A stretch of DNA of 64,000 nt from Rugosimonospora africana. Its GTDB lineage: Bacteria; Actinomycetota; Actinomycetes; Mycobacteriales; Micromonosporaceae. Below are positions 27,746 through 36,428 of the stretch, in pieces (the first letter of the stretch is position 1; each line of letters opens with the position of its first letter). The stretch lies in contig NZ_BONZ01000017.1 in assembly GCF_016862975.1 (NCBI RefSeq), positions 47,849 through 111,848 of the forward strand, written 5' to 3'. The position numbers and the translations under genes were made by a program. The notes beneath the pieces were generated by a model. That model saw only the letters and a program-made list of their open reading frames with translations. It was not told where the DNA came from and did not search any database.

Positions 27746-29182
27746 ATGGCCGGGATTCCTGGCTACCGCGATACCCCGAACCAGCCATGGGACGAGAACG
27801 CCCTGGTGAGCTGGGACGAAGCCGAGCAGTTCATCCGGCTGTTCCACCGGGAGAACCGGGATGCCGGTCCGGTGGAGCGAAGGCTGGAGGAGGTGCGGGC
27901 CGAGATCGCCGCCACCGGTACCTACGTCCACAGCGCCGCCGAGCTGACCTTCGGCGCGCAGACAGCGTGGCGCAACGCGAGCCGGTGCATCGGCCGGCTG
28001 TACTGGCGCAGCCTCGTGGTGCTGGACCGGCGGACATCCGGTACCGCGGAAGAGATCTTCGACGACCTGGTCGGCCACCTTCGCCTCGCCGGCGGCGGGC
28101 CGGCCTCGCGGAGGCGCGACGTCTGGTCTGGGTCGTCGCGCGGCGACAGACGCGCCGAGCCGGACTGGACGCCCCCGGCGGACGCACGTCGGGTCGGCCG
28201 GATCCGCCCGGTCATCTCGGTGTTCGCGCCCGCCCGGCCGGGCCGGCCCTATTCGCGAGTCTGGAATGACCAGCTGATCCGTTACGCCGGATACCGTCGG
28301 GCCGACGGCCAGTTGGTCGGCGACCCGCGGTACGTCGACTTCACCGAGGCGATGACCCGGCTGGGCTGGCGGGGCAAGGGTCGCGAGTTCGACGTGCTGC
28401 CGCTGGCGATCGAGACGCCCGGCGACGGGGTACGCCTCTTCGAGCTCCCCGAGGACGCGGTGCTGGAGGTGCCGCTGACGCACCCGGAGTACCGGTGGTT
28501 CGCCGAGTTGGGGCTGCGTTGGCACGCGGTACCGGCGATCTCGAACATGCGGTTGACGATCGGCGGCGTGCACTACCCGCTGGCGCCGTTCAACGGCTGG
28601 TACATGGGCACCGAGATCGGTGCGCGCAACCTGGCCGATCCGGACCGGTACAACCTGCTGCCGGTGATCGCGGCCCGGCTGGGCCTGGACACCACGACCG
28701 AGACGACACTCTGGCGCGACCGGGCACTGGTGGAGTTGAACCGTGCCGTGCTGTGGTCGTACCAGGCCGCCGGGGTACGCATCTCCGACCATCACACCGA
28801 GGCGCGGCGGTTCCTCGCTCACGTGGAGCGGGAACGGCGGGCCGGGCGCCGTACGCCCGCGGACTGGACGTGGATCGTGCCGCCGATGTCCGGGGCGGCG
28901 ACGCCGGTGTTCCACCGCTACTACGACGAGGCCGACCAGCGGCCGAACTTCTATCTCGACCCTCCGGCCCGGGAGCTGGCCCAGCACGGGCGGACGACCC
29001 GGCCGGCGGTGGCGAACCCGGCCGGGACGGCACGGCTGATGTCGAGGTGCCCGTTCGCACCTGTCGTATCAACGACAGCGGCTCCGGTCGACTCCACCCC
29101 GCCGGTGCGGGAACCGGCGATGTCCGAGTGGTGGGTGCCTCGTCAGCCGGTGGGGCGGGAGGCTCTCAACTCCTTGCGCTGA
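27746..29182 (+). CDS. nos: Bacterial nitric oxide synthase, oxygenase domain only
   Basis: Haem enzyme that oxidises L-arginine to NO and citrulline. The haem-thiolate Cys is residue 81 in WRNASRCIGRLYW, and the arginine-binding Glu lies in PFNGWYMGTEIGARNL; WTWIVPPMSG and FHRYYDEADQRPNFY are further NOS signatures. There is no reductase domain, so redox partners must be supplied in trans. At 478 residues it exceeds the usual 350-400. About 35 extra residues (116-150) contain the dispersed repeat, and a 70-residue C-terminal tail rich in Pro/Thr is added. GGAG lies 5 bases before the ATG at 27746. Confidence 0.93.
   Translation: MAGIPGYRDTPNQPWDENALVSWDEAEQFIRLFHRENRDAGPVERRLEEVRAEIAATGTYVHSAAELTFGAQTAWRNASRCIGRLYWRSLVVLDRRTSGTAEEIFDDLVGHLRLAGGGPASRRRDVWSGSSRGDRRAEPDWTPPADARRVGRIRPVISVFAPARPGRPYSRVWNDQLIRYAGYRRADGQLVGDPRYVDFTEAMTRLGWRGKGREFDVLPLAIETPGDGVRLFELPEDAVLEVPLTHPEYRWFAELGLRWHAVPAISNMRLTIGGVHYPLAPFNGWYMGTEIGARNLADPDRYNLLPVIAARLGLDTTTETTLWRDRALVELNRAVLWSYQAAGVRISDHHTEARRFLAHVERERRAGRRTPADWTWIVPPMSGAATPVFHRYYDEADQRPNFYLDPPARELAQHGRTTRPAVANPAGTARLMSRCPFAPVVSTTAAPVDSTPPVREPAMSEWWVPRQPVGREALNSLR
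28124..28168. repeat. Dispersed palindromic repeat, copy C (inside nos)
   Basis: TGGTCTGGGTCGTCGCGCGG then CGACAGACGCGCCGAGCCGGACTGG. It encodes part of an insertion in a NOS surface loop in sense. In antisense it would read QSGSARLSPRDDPD, matching the peptide of copies B and E. Confidence 0.8.
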
Positions 29183-29361
29183 ACCCGGCCCACGCGCCCG
29201 CGTACCGTCGCGAACACCCGACGCCACCAGGGGGTCGGGCGGAACCGGGGGCAGAGGCCGGCCGGACACGTGACGCACTCCGTACCGGATCGGAAGTGCG
29301 AGTGCGCGTCACGCGGGTGACCACAGAGGCAGAGCAAGGCTTTCGGCCGTTCCAGGTGCAT
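29143..29361 (-). CDS. Small cysteine/histidine-rich protein (72 aa)
   Basis: A 72-residue protein with a metal-site-like N-terminal half: CLCGHPRDAHSHFRSGTEC, then VTCPAGLCPRF. The pattern C-x-C-G-H-x4-H-x-H ... C-x2-C-x4-C suggests zinc binding, and I recall similar short proteins in actinomycetes. The C-terminal half is basic. It overlaps the 3' end of nos by 40 bp on the opposite strand. A TTG 6 bases upstream is an alternative start; there is no convincing Shine-Dalgarno, but a TAAAAT -10-like element lies about 20 bp upstream. Function unknown. Confidence 0.6.
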   Translation of the reverse strand: MHLERPKALLCLCGHPRDAHSHFRSGTECVTCPAGLCPRFRPTPWWRRVFATVRGRVGRVQRKELRASRPTG

Positions 29362-29912
29362 GTACAAACCGTCGACGTGATTTTACCATCCGTAGTTTTG
29401 CCTGGTAGTTGTGGCCGCCGAGGGGTCTTTCTCGGCGGCCGATTCATCGACGGTGGTCGCTGGTGTGTTCCGACACGCCCCGGCGGTCCGAGACCGGTCT
29501 CGGACGTCGCGCGGCCCGGACGAACCGAACCGGACCGGTCGGAGGCGGTGGGGTCGGTCGGACGGTTCGTCGCGTCGCCGACCCGGTCCATCGGTGGTTG
29601 TCCACCCGTCGCGGAACGTGGTCCAGTCGGAGGGCGTCTCACCTCTCGCCTATCGTGGGGCCGAGCCAAAGCCGTTATCCTGGCGCCGCGTCGCATGCTT
29701 GCCGGGGGGCGGTGCAGTCGTCGGCGCCCAAGCACTTGGAGATATAGGTTGATCGTTCCCTCAGCCAATCTGTCACGTCCGCCGACCGCCGAGCGCTATC
29801 CATCGTGTGGGTTCAGGAGCGGGCGCATCGGGGTCGCGGTTCCGGAGCGTCGTGGGCGGGCGCTCGGCGCGTGGAGCTGGAGGGTGCAGCGGTCGGATCG
29901 GAGTCGCAACGC
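29362..29912. other. Intergenic region upstream of the glycan operon
   Basis: About 550 bp with no convincing gene. It contains dispersed repeat copy D (29494-29538) and, closer to the glycan operon, the palindrome CCAAGCACTTGG (29728-29739) immediately followed by a -10-like TATAGG (29743-29748), which may be the promoter of the operon. Short ORFs here have atypical codon use for this genome. Confidence 0.5.
29494..29538. repeat. Dispersed palindromic repeat, copy D (intergenic, degenerate)
   Basis: CCGGTCTCGGACGTCGCGCGG then CCCGGACGAACCGAACCGG can be aligned over its whole length with copy C (about 80 per cent identity with a 1-base gap). It is the only one of the five clear copies outside a gene, 311 bp after nos. 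Confidence 0.5.
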
Positions 29913-30797
29913 ATGAACACGGGGGATGAGGCTCAGGTGGGGAGGCCACAGGTGAAGCGCGGCGGGGAACCGAGTGAGACTTCCCACAGCGACCGCCTGC
30001 GGGTCAGCGTCATCGTTCCGGCGCTGAACGAAGAGCGCAATCTGCCGCACGTGCTGAGCCGGATCCCCGACGACATCGCCGAGGTGATCCTCGTCGACGG
30101 TGGGTCGGTGGACGGGACCGTCGCCAAGGCCCGCCAGATGCTGCCGTCGGTGATCGTGGTGCACCAGACGCGTACCGGCAAGGGAAACGCGTTGGCCTGT
30201 GGCTTCGCCGTCAGTACCGGCGACATCGTCGCCATGATCGATGCCGATGGCTCGACCGACCCCGCGGAGATTCCCCGCTTCGTCGACGCGCTGTTGCAGG
30301 GTGCCGACTACGCCAAGGGCTCACGGTTCCGGCCGGGCGGCGGCAGCCACGACATCACCCGCCTGCGCAAGCTGGGCAACTACTTCCTCAACGGTGCGGT
30401 AAACCTGCTGTTCGGCACCCGGTTCACCGACCTGTGCTACGGATACAACGCGTTCTGGCGCGAGGCGTTGAAGGTCATGGACCTGCCTGACATCGACCTG
30501 CCCCGCCCGCCGAACGGCGATCGGCTGTGGGGCGACGGGTTCGAGATCGAGACTCTGATCAACGTCCGGGTCGCGAGCCACGGCCTGCGCATCACCGAGG
30601 TCGCCAGCGTGGAAGCGGCCCGGATCCACGGGGTCAGCAACCTCAACGCGTTCGGGGACGGCTGGCGGGTGCTGCGCACCATCGTCGCCGAGTTCCGTCG
30701 CCACCGCGCGCTGCTCAAGCGGGAGAAGCGCGGCATCGCGGTCGAATCGGTGAAGCGTGCCCCGATTCAGCCGGGGCCCGCAGACGGAGAGTGGTGA
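29913..30797 (+). CDS. Glycosyltransferase family 2 (DPM1-like)
   Basis: A 294-residue cytoplasmic GT-A enzyme. The nucleotide-sugar site opens RVSVIVPALNEERNLPHVLS, and the metal motif is in MIDADGSTDP; GSRFRPGGGS and FTDLCYGYNAFWR are typical of polyprenyl-phosphate-sugar synthases and related GT2 enzymes. The ATG at 29913 has GGAG 9 bases upstream and removes a non-conserved 36-residue extension. First gene of a chain in which every following start overlaps the previous stop. Confidence 0.88.
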   Translation: MNTGDEAQVGRPQVKRGGEPSETSHSDRLRVSVIVPALNEERNLPHVLSRIPDDIAEVILVDGGSVDGTVAKARQMLPSVIVVHQTRTGKGNALACGFAVSTGDIVAMIDADGSTDPAEIPRFVDALLQGADYAKGSRFRPGGGSHDITRLRKLGNYFLNGAVNLLFGTRFTDLCYGYNAFWREALKVMDLPDIDLPRPPNGDRLWGDGFEIETLINVRVASHGLRITEVASVEAARIHGVSNLNAFGDGWRVLRTIVAEFRRHRALLKREKRGIAVESVKRAPIQPGPADGEW

Positions 30798-31876
30798 CGG
30801 TGGCCGATCCGCAGGTCAGCGTCGTCATCCCATGTCACACGCTGGAACGCACGCAACACCTGACGCGTGCGGTCGCCTCGGCGCTGGCACAGCACCCCGC
30901 ACCGGCCGAGGTCGTGGTGAGTGTCGACCACAACGACGCGCTGGCCGACTTCGCCCGCTCGACGCTGACCGGGGTCACCGTGGTGACCAACGAGTACGCC
31001 CGGGGCGTGTCCGGCAACCGCAACACGGGTGTGGCGCACACCGGCACGCCGCTGGTCGCCCTGCTCGACGACGACGCGTACGCGCACCCCGGCTGGCTGG
31101 CCGGCCTGGTCGGCCCGTTCGAGGACCTGCGGGTCATCGGCTCGGGGGGCGCGATCGTACCGATCTGGGAGAGTCCGCGGCCGTCGTGGTTTCCGGACGA
31201 GTTCCTGTGGGCGGTGGGCGGCTCATACACGGGCATGCCCACGATGACGGCGCGGGTACGCAACGTCTGGTCGGCGAGCATGGCCGTACGCCGCACGGCT
31301 TTTGAGGCGGTCGGTGGCTTCCGGGTCGGTTTCGGCAAGGTCGGCGACCGCGCCCGGCCGGAGGACACCGACCTGTGCCTGCGGATGAGCAAGGCCACCG
31401 GCGGGACCTGGATGTACGTGCCGCAATCGCGGATCGATCATCCGGTACCGACGGCGCGCACCACGCTGCGGTTCTTCCTGGGCCGCTGCTTCAACGAGGG
31501 ACGCGGCAAGGTCGAGATGGGCCGGCTCAACGACGGGCGGGAGAGCCTGGACTCCGAGCGGGACTACCTGCGCAAGACGCTGCCGAAGGCGGTCGGCCGC
31601 GGGGTGGCCGCGACGCTGCGCGGGCAGGGTGCGGCGAACGCGGGCCGGGCGGTGGCGGTACTCGCCGGGATGTGCGCCGCGGCGGCCGGCGGCGCGGTGG
31701 AGACGCTGCGCCCGCACCGGCCGGCGGATCCCTCGGTGGCGCCCGACCTGCCGGTGGCACCCGGTTTGCCGGCGGCATCCGATCTGTCGGCGGCACCCGA
31801 CCTGCCGGCGGGATCCGATTTCCCGGCGGCACCCAGCTTGCCGGCGGAGAACGCGTCGGTCGGGGAGCGCGCATGA
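30794..31876 (+). CDS. Glycosyltransferase family 2 with repetitive C-terminal tail
   Basis: A 360-residue GT2 enzyme (VSVVIPCHTLERTQHLTRAV at the N-terminus, metal motif LLDDDAY, and acceptor-side segment ARPEDTDLCLRMSK). The GTG start overlaps the preceding stop. The last 50 residues are six 18-bp repeats giving PDLPVA/SDLSAA-type hexapeptides, probably disordered. It shares the operon with the following GT2, flippase and membrane genes, so an extracellular polysaccharide is the likely product. Confidence 0.88.
   Translation: MTVADPQVSVVIPCHTLERTQHLTRAVASALAQHPAPAEVVVSVDHNDALADFARSTLTGVTVVTNEYARGVSGNRNTGVAHTGTPLVALLDDDAYAHPGWLAGLVGPFEDLRVIGSGGAIVPIWESPRPSWFPDEFLWAVGGSYTGMPTMTARVRNVWSASMAVRRTAFEAVGGFRVGFGKVGDRARPEDTDLCLRMSKATGGTWMYVPQSRIDHPVPTARTTLRFFLGRCFNEGRGKVEMGRLNDGRESLDSERDYLRKTLPKAVGRGVAATLRGQGAANAGRAVAVLAGMCAAAAGGAVETLRPHRPADPSVAPDLPVAPGLPAASDLSAAPDLPAGSDFPAAPSLPAENASVGERA
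31739..31846 (+). repeat. 18-bp in-frame tandem repeat (6 units)
   Basis: Six 18-bp units of the type GCACCCGACCTGCCGGCG encode a Pro/Ala/Asp-rich tail of the glycosyltransferase at 30794-31876. Unit length matches the 18-bp repeats in the membrane-protein gene two genes downstream. Confidence 0.85.
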
Positions 31877-33216
31877 GTCTTGCCGGCACGGTCGAGTCGA
31901 CCGGCACCCAGGCCCGGGTGCCGGCGGTGGTGCGCGACCTGGAGCTGACCGAGGCGTTGCCGGCCATCGCCGCCACGGACCCGGCCGGCCGCCGGGTCGA
32001 GCGGGCCTGGCTGCTCGTGCGGCTGTTCACCGAACCGCTGGGCTTCGCCGTCCTCGACGTACCCGATCGCGGGCTGGCGCCCGAGGAGGTCGCCGCGTCG
32101 GTCGCCGCCAAGTTCGGCGCACAGATCGCGCAGCGGCTCGCGGGTGCCGGCGTGCCGCCGCGGGAGGAGGTGCCGGTCGGTGGCATCCAGGTCCCGGGGC
32201 CGGTTCCGTTCCTGGCCCGCCGCGCGGAGGTGCTGCGCGACGCGCCGCCGATCACCGTGGTGGTGTGCACCCGCGAGCGTCCCGAACAGTTGACCGCGTG
32301 CCTGGACAGCCTGCTCGCCCAGGACTATCCCCGGCTGCGGGTGCTGGTCGTGGACAACGCACCGGTGAGCGACGCGACGGAGCGTGTGGTCCGCGCCGCT
32401 GCCGAGCGCGGGCCGGTGGATTACCTGGTCGAGCCGGTTCCCGGCCTGTCGCGGGCGCGCAACCGGGCGGTCGCCTCGGCACCGGGCGACATCCTGGCCT
32501 GGATCGACGACGATGAGCGGGCCGACCGGCACTGGCTGGCCGAGGTGGCTCGGGCGCTGGCCGACCACCCGCAGGCGTCGGTGGTCTCCGGGGTGATCGT
32601 GCCGGCGGAGTTGGAGACGCACGCGCAACTGCTGTTCGAGCAGTTCGGTGGGCACAGCAAGGGACGCGGTTTCACCCCCGACGTGTTCTCTCCGGCGACC
32701 GCGCGGCGGCAGAGCCCGCTGTACCCGCTGCCGCCGTTCGGGACCGGGGCGAACATGACGTTCCGGCCCGGCGTCATCGAGCGCATCGGCGGCTTCGACC
32801 GCGCGCTGGGCGCCGGTACCCCGGCCATGGGGTCGGAGGACACGCTCGCCTTCACGCAGGTGCTCCGCGGCGGCGGCACGATCGTCTACCAGCCGAGCGC
32901 GATCTGCCGCCACTATCACCGGCGCGACCTGGCCGGTCTGCGCGAACAGATGCGCGGGTACGGCACCGGGCTCACCGCCGCGTACACCAGCCTGGTGCTG
33001 CACAACCCGCTCGTGCTGCTCCCGCTGCTGCGGCTGATCCCGACCGCGCTGCGCGACCTGTCCAGCGACGACAGCCTGCGCAACGCGGGCATCGACGAGC
33101 ATTTCCCGGCCGAGCTGATGTCGGCCAACCGGCGCGGCATGCTCGCCGGTCCGTTCGCGTACCTGCGGGGAACGCTCGGCCGCCGGCGTGCCGAACGGAC
33201 ACCGCCAGGCCGATGA
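31873..33216 (+). CDS. Glycosyltransferase family 2, two-part protein
   Basis: A 447-residue protein. An N-terminal region of about 125 residues, unrelated to the catalytic fold, precedes a GT2 domain (ITVVVCTRERPEQLTACLDS; metal motif WIDDDERAD; acceptor motif GAGTPAMGSEDTLAF). This layout is common in actinobacterial glycan clusters. Two short hydrophobic stretches near the C-terminus (LVLLPLLRLIP) may associate with the membrane. Overlaps the neighbours on both sides by 4 bp. Confidence 0.88.
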   Translation: MSLAGTVESTGTQARVPAVVRDLELTEALPAIAATDPAGRRVERAWLLVRLFTEPLGFAVLDVPDRGLAPEEVAASVAAKFGAQIAQRLAGAGVPPREEVPVGGIQVPGPVPFLARRAEVLRDAPPITVVVCTRERPEQLTACLDSLLAQDYPRLRVLVVDNAPVSDATERVVRAAAERGPVDYLVEPVPGLSRARNRAVASAPGDILAWIDDDERADRHWLAEVARALADHPQASVVSGVIVPAELETHAQLLFEQFGGHSKGRGFTPDVFSPATARRQSPLYPLPPFGTGANMTFRPGVIERIGGFDRALGAGTPAMGSEDTLAFTQVLRGGGTIVYQPSAICRHYHRRDLAGLREQMRGYGTGLTAAYTSLVLHNPLVLLPLLRLIPTALRDLSSDDSLRNAGIDEHFPAELMSANRRGMLAGPFAYLRGTLGRRRAERTPPGR

Positions 33217-36200
33217 GCGAACGAAATCCCGGCCCGAACGCCGCCGGCCCTTCACCGGAACGGGATGGGCCCGCGGCCGAGGGCGCGGCGCAGCGACGGC
33301 GCTCCGGGCGGGCGCCCGAAGCGGGAACCGGTGCCCAGCAGCGACGGCGATCCGGTGCGGCACCCGCGCCGGAGACGGGCCCGGCAGCGGCCGACCCGCG
33401 TGCGGGCGGGTGGGGGACTGCCGGTACGGCGCGCGGATCGGGCGGGCGGAGGCCGGCGGCGCCGGGCGGTCGGCAGCCCGGTCCCGAGGAGACGGCGGTG
33501 ATTCCGCGGGTCGGGCCGCTGGGACCGGGGCAGAACCCGGCGGTACGGCGCGGCAGGCAGCCCGGCCCGGACGAGACGGCGGTCATCCCTCAGCCCTCGC
33601 CGGAGGGGCCGGAGCGGACGGCGCCGATTCCCCGCGACGCCCAGCCGAGGCTGGGGAACGCCGGGTCGATCCCTCGACCCCGGTCCATCGGTGAACGCGG
33701 GGAAACGGCCCCGCCGCGCGGCACCGCTTCGCGTGCGGTTCCGCCTGCGGCGGCAAGGCCGGTAGTTCCGCCCGCGGCGAGGCCGGTGGTGCCTCCCGCG
33801 GCTTCGCGTGCGGTTCCGCCCGCGGCGGCGAGGTCGGCGGTGCCTCCCGCGGCGGCGAGACCGGCGACGCCTCCGGCCGCGGACCAGCGGACGCCCCCGG
33901 CCGCGCAGGACGCGCCCGCGGCTCGGGCCAAGCCGGCGGCGCCGAAGTCCGCGCCGAAGTCGATGCCGCCGCCGTGGCCCACGGCGCCGCCGACGTCCTC
34001 GGCCCCGTCCACGCCGCCCGCGTCCACGGTGCCGCCCGCGTCCACAGTGCCGCCCGCGTCCACAGTGCCGCCCGCGTCCACGGTCGCCATGCCGCCACCG
34101 GCGGCCAGGTCGGTGGTGCCGCCGGCACAGCGCGCGCCGTCCGAGTCGACGAGACGAACCGTGCCGGCCAGACCGGCAGGTCCGGGGACGCAGGGCAAGT
34201 CGCCCGTTTCGAGAGGCGCGCCGCCGGTCACGCCGCCCGGGTCCAGAGGCGCGACGCCGCCCGCGCCGCCGGGGTCCAGGAGCGCGCCGCCGGGGTCCAG
34301 AGCCGGGATGCCGCCCGCGCCGCCGGTCCCGCCGTCCACCACCGTGCCGCTGCCCCGGACGGCACCCGGGCCGATGCCGGAGTCCACCACCGTCCCGCTT
34401 CCGTCGGCGCGGCCGGGGGATACCGGGGCGCGCCTGGTGGTACCGGCGCCGCGCAAGGTCGAGAGCGTGGCGCGGGTACCGGTCGGGGCTCCGGACGAGA
34501 CCATGGTGCTGCCCCGGTTCACCGACTCGGCGCCCGACCAGACCGTCGTGATCCCGAGGGTGGCGGAGCCGGTCGCGGAGGCCGCCCGGGCGCCGGGCTG
34601 GCTGCCGTCGCTGGGCCGGGCACCGGAGGTGCTCGCGCTGTCCGCGTTCGGTGTCGTCCTGGTGGCCCTGGCCTATCAGGGCGGCCGGTCGGGAGCGGGC
34701 TGGGCCGGCGCGGCGTACTGGCTCGGGCAGCTGGTCGTCTCCGTACCCGTCGCGGTACGCATGTTCTTCCGCCGCCTCGCCGGTGTCGCCGAGTCGTTCG
34801 TGCTCGTGATGGGGTTGGCCGTCGACGAGTACCTGCAGAAGTGGCTCTACAGCCCGGACCAGTTCCGGTTCCCGGACGAGCTGCAGCACTGGGTCGGCAC
34901 CAACATCCTGCTGCAGGACGGCCGGCTCTTCCAGCCCAACAACGCGCTCCCGGTGGCGGTGCACTTTCCCGGGCTGGAGGAGATGACGGCGTCGCTGTCG
35001 TCGATGACCGGGTTGTCCATCACCAACGCCGGCCTGCTGGTCGCCGGGGTGGCCCACCTTGCCTTCATCGGGTTGCTGTTCCTCGTGGTGCGCAGCACCG
35101 GTGGCTCGGCCGAGCTGGCCGGTGCGGTCTGCGTGATCTACTCCACCGCGCTGCACTACCTGTTCTTCGACTCGATGTTCATCTACCAGACCGCGGCGCT
35201 GCCGTTCCTGATGCTGGTGATCTGGGCCAGCCGGCGGTGGGAGCCGCGGCAGCGGCACACGGCGGTGTACGCGGTGCTGTGCGGCGTCGGGCTGCTGGGC
35301 GTGTCGATCTGTCACCACGTCACGGCTGCGGCGACGATCGCGACGCTCGGGCTCATCGGCGCCTGCGAGGCGGTCATGAACCGGCCGCGACGCTGGGCCA
35401 CCCTGATCGTCGCCGGAGCCGGGGTGGTCCTGGTCACCGGGTGGTTCGCGCTCGTGGCCCGCGAGGTGTTCGGCTACCTCGGACCGCCGGTCGAGCAGAT
35501 GGTCGGCGGGGTGGCCGGGATGCTGCGCGGCGGCGGGTCGTCCGGCGGCTCGTCGTCGCCGGGCAACCCGATGTGGCAGCTGGCCGTGGAGGCGTTCGGC
35601 CTGCTCGCGCTGCTCGGCCTGCTGGTACGGGCGGGCCTGGTGAGCTGGCGGTCGTCCGGGCGGTTCGACGCGTGGCGGGCGGCGGCGCTGATCGGGGCCC
35701 TGGTCTTCTTCGCCTCGACCGCGGTGCGGTTCGTCGGCTCGGAGGGACCGGAGCTGGCCGGCCGTGCCTCGACGTTCACCTACATCCCGATGTCGATGGT
35801 GGCGGCCGGCGTACTGGTCGGCTGGCGGCCGCGGCTGCGGGGGCCGAGCCGGCCGCTGGTGGTGAAACGGGCGGTGGACGGGGTATTGAGCCGGATGAGA
35901 CCGATCTGGGTGCATCCGGTGGTCCTCGGCCCGGTGATCGTGACGCTGCTCATGGCGGGTTCCCGGGTCGGGGGGTGGCCGCCGTACTGGGAGCAGTTGC
36001 CCGGCCCGTACCTCGTGTCGGGGTATGAACGCTCGGTCGACCAGCAGGGCGTGGCCGGGGCGGTGTGGACGTACGACTGGCTCGGGCCGGATCACCGGGT
36101 GGCCGCGGACATCACCGGCGCTACCCTGGTCTCGACGTACGGGGAGCAGAATCCGGTCGGCGAGGCATCGAAGCTCTACTATGACGGCACATGGAACCTT

Positions 36201-36428
36201 GACGACGAGCTACTCCTGCAGTCACTGGGCGTCGACTACCTTTGGGTCGACACCCGGATCTCCCAGCAGCTACCGATTTCCGGGGCGTACTTCCCGGTGG
36301 ATCCGCAGACCGGGCAGCACACCGCGCCCATCCCGCAAGGGAATCTGAGCAAGTTCGACGATGTCGCCGGGATCAACCGGGTGTACGACAGCGGTGACAT
36401 CCACGTCTACGACATGAGGAACGCATGA
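33213..36428 (+). CDS. Large multi-pass membrane protein with disordered T-rich N-terminus
   Basis: A 1071-residue protein. Residues 1-460 are Pro/Ala-rich and disordered, with four 18-bp-encoded PPASTV repeats and several kinase-target-like motifs (EETAVIPR, DETAVIPQ, DETMVLPR, DQTVVIPR). From about residue 465 there are some 10 membrane helices, then a soluble C-terminal region of about 110 residues (AADITGATLVSTYGEQNPVG). The core resembles GT-C-type or polymerase-like integral membrane proteins of polysaccharide assembly, but I cannot assign the family. It could be the polymerase the cluster otherwise lacks. Confidence 0.75.
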   Translation: MSERNPGPNAAGPSPERDGPAAEGAAQRRRSGRAPEAGTGAQQRRRSGAAPAPETGPAAADPRAGGWGTAGTARGSGGRRPAAPGGRQPGPEETAVIPRVGPLGPGQNPAVRRGRQPGPDETAVIPQPSPEGPERTAPIPRDAQPRLGNAGSIPRPRSIGERGETAPPRGTASRAVPPAAARPVVPPAARPVVPPAASRAVPPAAARSAVPPAAARPATPPAADQRTPPAAQDAPAARAKPAAPKSAPKSMPPPWPTAPPTSSAPSTPPASTVPPASTVPPASTVPPASTVAMPPPAARSVVPPAQRAPSESTRRTVPARPAGPGTQGKSPVSRGAPPVTPPGSRGATPPAPPGSRSAPPGSRAGMPPAPPVPPSTTVPLPRTAPGPMPESTTVPLPSARPGDTGARLVVPAPRKVESVARVPVGAPDETMVLPRFTDSAPDQTVVIPRVAEPVAEAARAPGWLPSLGRAPEVLALSAFGVVLVALAYQGGRSGAGWAGAAYWLGQLVVSVPVAVRMFFRRLAGVAESFVLVMGLAVDEYLQKWLYSPDQFRFPDELQHWVGTNILLQDGRLFQPNNALPVAVHFPGLEEMTASLSSMTGLSITNAGLLVAGVAHLAFIGLLFLVVRSTGGSAELAGAVCVIYSTALHYLFFDSMFIYQTAALPFLMLVIWASRRWEPRQRHTAVYAVLCGVGLLGVSICHHVTAAATIATLGLIGACEAVMNRPRRWATLIVAGAGVVLVTGWFALVAREVFGYLGPPVEQMVGGVAGMLRGGGSSGGSSSPGNPMWQLAVEAFGLLALLGLLVRAGLVSWRSSGRFDAWRAAALIGALVFFASTAVRFVGSEGPELAGRASTFTYIPMSMVAAGVLVGWRPRLRGPSRPLVVKRAVDGVLSRMRPIWVHPVVLGPVIVTLLMAGSRVGGWPPYWEQLPGPYLVSGYERSVDQQGVAGAVWTYDWLGPDHRVAADITGATLVSTYGEQNPVGEASKLYYDGTWNLDDELLLQSLGVDYLWVDTRISQQLPISGAYFPVDPQTGQHTAPIPQGNLSKFDDVAGINRVYDSGDIHVYDMRNA
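34014..34085 (+). repeat. 18-bp in-frame tandem repeat (4 units)
   Basis: Four units of CCGCCCGCGTCCAC(A/G)GT(G/C) encode PPASTV repeats in the disordered N-terminal region of the large membrane protein. Confidence 0.9.

Noticed and set aside
29411..29752. A 113-aa plus-strand ORF in the gap after nos
   Set aside because: No ribosome binding site, no recognisable motif, Arg/Ser-rich, and it includes repeat copy D.
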